A DNA stretch of 61,506 nucleotides, taken from a bacterium. Lineage in GTDB: Bacteria > Vulcanimicrobiota > Xenobia > Xenobiales > JADMJV01. The position numbers were made by a program, and so were the translations under genes. Below, piece by piece: positions 58,793-61,506 of the stretch. The first letter of the stretch is position 1. Each line of letters opens with the position of its first letter. The notes under the pieces were generated by a model that worked only from the letters and a program-made list of their open reading frames with translations, had not been told where the DNA came from and ran no database searches. The stretch spans positions 201,353-262,858 of the forward strand of contig JADMJV010000012.1 in the NCBI GenBank assembly GCA_018780265.1, read 5' to 3'.

Positions 58793-59062
58793 TTGGGGCC
58801 ATGGATTCGCCGACTGGGAGCCTGGCCTGGCTGCGCCGGCGGGGGCGCGTTGGGAGGAGCTCTGGTCGCCAAAGCTACCGAACTGCTGCTGCCGGTGAAG
58901 GTTTGTGCCGACGACCTGGTGTTTTTTGGCCTCCTGGGCGGGGTCGTGATAGGGCCGTCCTGGGCCCTGGCTCTACGCATGCTCAGCCGAATGTATGCAG
59001 AAGGTCGACTCCTGACCTTTTTCAACATTCCTTCAGAGCTCTCGGCTATCATCCAACCATGA
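58793..59062 (+). CDS. Small hydrophobic protein, 89 residues
   Basis: A Gly/Ala/Leu-rich product with hydrophobic stretches at about 15-33 (CAGGGALGGALVAKATELLL) and 43-62 (FFGLLGGVVIGPSWALALRM), probably a small inner-membrane protein. The start is uncertain: TTG 58793 is the first usual start codon behind the rsmG stop. Its own stop overlaps the ATG of the next gene in an ATGA joint, which is good evidence that it is translated. No family is recognised. Confidence 0.55.
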   Translation: MGPWIRRLGAWPGCAGGGALGGALVAKATELLLPVKVCADDLVFFGLLGGVVIGPSWALALRMLSRMYAEGRLLTFFNIPSELSAIIQP

Positions 59063-59478
59063 AGATCCAGACACAACTGCCAAGAGTCCCAGCCAAACTC
59101 GTGAAGCCCGAGGGTCCTCAGGACCCCCAGCCCCCCACCCCGCTCAAAGACGCCCTGGTCCACATCGGCAAGGAGGTCTCGCAGGAGGCTATCGTCGGTG
59201 TGGCTCTGGCCGGCATGGTCTGCGTGGGCGACTCGCTGGGCTATGGAGGCCTGAGCCGGGCAGCCGTTTTGGCGCTGGGTGCGGCACGCGGTCTATACAA
59301 GTATCAGGATACGGCCAGTGCGGCCATGCAAAACCGCACACTGGGCACAGCGCTGGCTGTAACGCTGGGTGCCGGCACCGCCATGCTGGCCGGCTTTAGC
59401 GGCAACGTTCTGGCCGGAGCGGCCTGCGGCGGCGTCTTGGGCCTGGTCCAGGCCCCCAAAAGCTACCCCACAAGGTAA
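59059..59478 (+). CDS. Small glycine-rich membrane protein, 139 residues
   Basis: The N-terminal 45 residues are hydrophilic and Pro-rich; then come two or three Gly/Ala-rich hydrophobic segments (EAIVGVALAGMVCVGDSLGY, LGTALAVTLGAGTAMLAGFS, VLAGAACGGVLGLVQ), like Gly-zipper helices. It is coupled to the upstream small gene by an ATGA overlap and followed 28 bases later by the 304-residue gene. I do not recognise it. A membrane-embedded partner of the following soluble protein is possible, by context only. Confidence 0.6.
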   Translation: MKIQTQLPRVPAKLVKPEGPQDPQPPTPLKDALVHIGKEVSQEAIVGVALAGMVCVGDSLGYGGLSRAAVLALGAARGLYKYQDTASAAMQNRTLGTALAVTLGAGTAMLAGFSGNVLAGAACGGVLGLVQAPKSYPTR

Positions 59479-59506
59479 CCAGTCCACCCAAAAAGAAGCC
59501 GTCTCT

Positions 59507-60421
59507 ATGAGTGCACCTACTTTCTGGGAGCGCGTGAGCGCCTTTTTCACCCCACACCTGGGCAAGGACGAGGATTCGACCTCCCACGGCGACGCCGACG
59601 ACCCCGTAAAAGCCGCCCTCGACCCGCTTGACCACATCCGTCATCAGGCGCTCCAGGAGGTTGCTTATCAGCAAACGGACCAAATGCGTGAACAGTCTCT
59701 GGCTCTCGAGCGGGCCGATGCTCTCAACCATCAGGCCGACATGAAGGCCGATATCCTGGCTCTGCACCAACATTTGGAGACCGGTTTTGACGAAGAGAGC
59801 TTACTGGCCTTTTCGCAAGATTTGAAGGAGCACTGCAAGGTTTTTCGCTCCAAAGATCTTGATCAGTTGAGCCAGATGTCGGTCTGGGCCGTCATGGGGC
59901 GTCTTCAGCAAGAAGCGCTGGACTGGGCATGGAACGATTTTGAGCAGCGTCTGCAGAGCCACGGACTGAACTGGCCGGTGCCTTCCGGACTGGCCCCCCA
60001 CGCCGACCCAGAAGAGGTCAAGCAGCACTGCAGACTGCATCGAGAGATGCTCCGCAAAACCTTTCACAGGGGCCCCCTGCTGCGCTACGCAGACTTGATG
60101 CTGGGCATTGTGCCTGCCTGGCGCTCGCTGTATCCAGAGCGGGGCGGCACCGTTTGGCGAGAATCTGTCTATGAAGCGGTGGCCGGAGCCTTGGCCGCTC
60201 GGCGCCTGGACGTGATTGAAAAGGTGGCGGAAGCCCACCACGACTACCTGGACAAGCAAGTCGCCGAGGCGCTGTCCGCCGAGTTGCGCCCCATTCAAGA
60301 GCGCCTCTCGGGTGGCGTTGCGTCGGTGGCCGAAGCCCGCAATCTCTCCGACCAGGCCGTGGCGGTTTGCCAGAGAGTGGCCCCTGACATCGTCTGGAAT
60401 TTCTTAAAGAATAAGCTCTAA
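59507..60421 (+). CDS. Helical protein of unknown function, 304 residues
   Basis: A soluble, strongly helical protein. The N-terminal 45 residues are polar; residues 50-95 look like a coiled coil (HQALQEVAYQQTDQMREQSL, ALERADALNHQADMKADILA), and a long helical bundle follows to LRPIQERLSGG and VCQRVAPDIVWNFLKNKL. It has no signal, membrane span or catalytic motif that I can see. ATG 59507 lies behind a weak AGAAG site. Its last four bases overlap the end of the convergent FAD oxidase. It is probably the last gene of the rsmG-distal group. Confidence 0.65.
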   Translation: MSAPTFWERVSAFFTPHLGKDEDSTSHGDADDPVKAALDPLDHIRHQALQEVAYQQTDQMREQSLALERADALNHQADMKADILALHQHLETGFDEESLLAFSQDLKEHCKVFRSKDLDQLSQMSVWAVMGRLQQEALDWAWNDFEQRLQSHGLNWPVPSGLAPHADPEEVKQHCRLHREMLRKTFHRGPLLRYADLMLGIVPAWRSLYPERGGTVWRESVYEAVAGALAARRLDVIEKVAEAHHDYLDKQVAEALSAELRPIQERLSGGVASVAEARNLSDQAVAVCQRVAPDIVWNFLKNKL

Positions 60422-61506
60422 GCTCGGCTCATCCCGTCGGCCGACCAACCTTCGCTGCCCACACCGTGGTGGCAGTGAAAAAGGCCAATCGGATCATAGC
60501 GCCGCTTCACTTCGAGTAGCTTCGCGTAGTGGACGCCCCAAAACTCGCGCTGCCAATCGGGCTCAAAATAATCGGCCTCATTGGCATAGGCACCGCTGTT
60601 CGGGGTGGCCTCCCGCAAAATTTTCATGGCCGCGTTCACCCGTCCCAACTGTTCTGCACCTTCCACCGGGTTGGGCCGGGACAACTGCGTGCCGGCGCCC
60701 AAAATCACCAGCGCAGCCGCCCCATAAACCACCGGATTGACGGCCGTCTGGCGGCAGCGGCCCAAGGCCTCACTGCAGGCTCCGGCCAAACCCTTGTTGA
60801 TATGCATGGACACTCGCCAATGTCGCGAAGCCTCAAATAAAGTGACGGCAAAGTCTCGGCTCTGAAAGGCCGTCAACGGTATCCAACGGGACTGATACGT
60901 GTACCAGTACATGGACACCTCAGCCCCATTGCCGATCCACCAAAAAGTGCTGGGGTCAGCCCCTGGCCTGGGATCGGGCTGCACCAGACCAGGATGATGA
61001 GCCTTCCAGTAGGCCAGGTCCCACATGTGTCGAGCCGGCACCACCACAATATCGGTGTCCACCTGATAGTCGGCCGGATGCTGGCCCAACCAGGCCAGCA
61101 GGGGCGACCAGATCGTGGCCACACGCTCGTTGTCCAACCCCTGAAAAGTCAGCGCCAGGGTCAGCGAATTGTCGGGCAAAAGCGCGAACTGCTCGCCCCA
61201 ATGTTCATTGTTGAGAGCCTGGCAATAAAACTCACAAAAACGCTCTATCAGGACCCGAAAAGCCTGATCCGAGGTGGCCTTGATGGTCCCCGTCAAAGCC
61301 CCAAAGGTTTCCGGCAACGGGTGCGTCAGCAAGGTCATGCGGGTCACAATTCCAAAGGTGGCCCCGCCTCCGCCGCGCAGCGCCCAATAAAGTTTGGGAT
61401 GCCGATACTCATTGGTCACCACAATGCGCCCATCCCAGGTCACCAACTCGGCCTCCAGCAGCCCGGCCGCCCCGCTGCCGAACTTCTTGGAAAAGCTGCC
61501 AAAGCC
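60418..61506 (-). CDS. Berberine-bridge-type FAD oxidase, N-terminus beyond edge
   Basis: The C-terminal 362 residues of a flavin oxidase of the vanillyl-alcohol-oxidase/p-cresol-methylhydroxylase superfamily. The frame is open to the window edge, where GFGSFSKKFGSGAAGLLEAE is the FAD-binding loop; LYWALRGGGGATFGIVTRMT follows. The substrate domain is in the middle, and the C-terminal BBE block NEADYFEPDWQREFWGVHYA, then KLLEVKRRYDPIGLFHCHHG is clear. Such enzymes oxidise sugars, alkaloids or phenols with oxygen; the covalent-FAD His and Cys would be expected partly outside the window. A sugar or phenolic substrate cannot be chosen from this part. Confidence 0.88.
   Translation of the reverse strand, partial: GFGSFSKKFGSGAAGLLEAELVTWDGRIVVTNEYRHPKLYWALRGGGGATFGIVTRMTLLTHPLPETFGALTGTIKATSDQAFRVLIERFCEFYCQALNNEHWGEQFALLPDNSLTLALTFQGLDNERVATIWSPLLAWLGQHPADYQVDTDIVVVPARHMWDLAYWKAHHPGLVQPDPRPGADPSTFWWIGNGAEVSMYWYTYQSRWIPLTAFQSRDFAVTLFEASRHWRVSMHINKGLAGACSEALGRCRQTAVNPVVYGAAALVILGAGTQLSRPNPVEGAEQLGRVNAAMKILREATPNSGAYANEADYFEPDWQREFWGVHYAKLLEVKRRYDPIGLFHCHHGVGSEGWSADGMSRA

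Noticed and set aside
1..61506. CRISPR array, prophage module or rRNA operon
   Set aside because: No regularly spaced repeats, phage structural genes or rRNA sequence were seen.

Overview
The window reads as one contig from a GC-rich (about 60 % by eye), two-membrane bacterium. An outer-membrane barrel ending in Phe, a lipoprotein and a CpxP-like periplasmic protein point to a diderm. A short YidC without the large periplasmic domain argues against Proteobacteria. A selenocysteine tRNA shows Sec use. I cannot name the phylum from this alone; an uncultivated, non-proteobacterial lineage (Eremiobacterota/Vulcanimicrobiota-like, for instance) is a guess.

0.6-3.7 kb: a CpxP-CpxR-CpxA-like envelope-stress operon followed by a broken RidA gene. 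3.7-13.5 kb (minus strand): a zinc-ribbon protein, an EF-hand protein, a 1346-residue patatin-like lipase with a multispan membrane tail, a pair of exported proteins each with one CXXCH haem motif (one of them a probable outer-membrane barrel), and an R2K-type ATP-grasp protein. 13.8-22.5 kb: a mixed accessory stretch holding a DUF4143 ATPase cut by a MITE, a two-repeat lipoprotein, a C39/papain-like protein followed by a related repeat end, a secreted ankyrin protein, an internally deleted agmatinase, an SGNH hydrolase and an intact RHH/PIN toxin-antitoxin pair.

22.5-38.0 kb: the centrepiece is a three-gene minus-strand operon for a polyunsaturated-fatty-acid-type (Pfa) iterative synthase. 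It runs enoyl reductase (PfaD/Pfa1), KS-AT-6xACP-KR-DH (PfaA/Pfa2), KS-CLF-AT-DH-DH (PfaC/Pfa3), the order and the AT fusion known from myxobacteria, but without their terminal acyltransferase and without a phosphopantetheinyl transferase in the window. A divergent ATP-grasp gene and a convergent FAD oxidoreductase flank it.

40.4-43.5 kb: tRNA-Ser(GCU) with its own promoter and terminator, serA, an unknown conserved-looking gene, and an ECF sigma factor. 43.6-46.1 kb: tRNA-Sec with a decayed island behind it: integrase tail, a 21-codon leucine-rich peptide between two hairpins, a frameshifted pilin-like gene and two tRNA fragments. 46.1-49.2 kb: yceH, a methyltransferase running into a decayed toxin-antitoxin pair, and a PilC/GspF-type membrane protein.

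49.3-60.4 kb: a GlmS-like protein of double length, then the classic translation/insertion/tRNA-modification cluster rpmH-rnpA-yidD-yidC-jag-mnmE-mnmG-rsmG, with three small unknown genes coupled behind it. dnaA is absent from the position where it often lies. A berberine-bridge-type FAD oxidase runs off the right edge.
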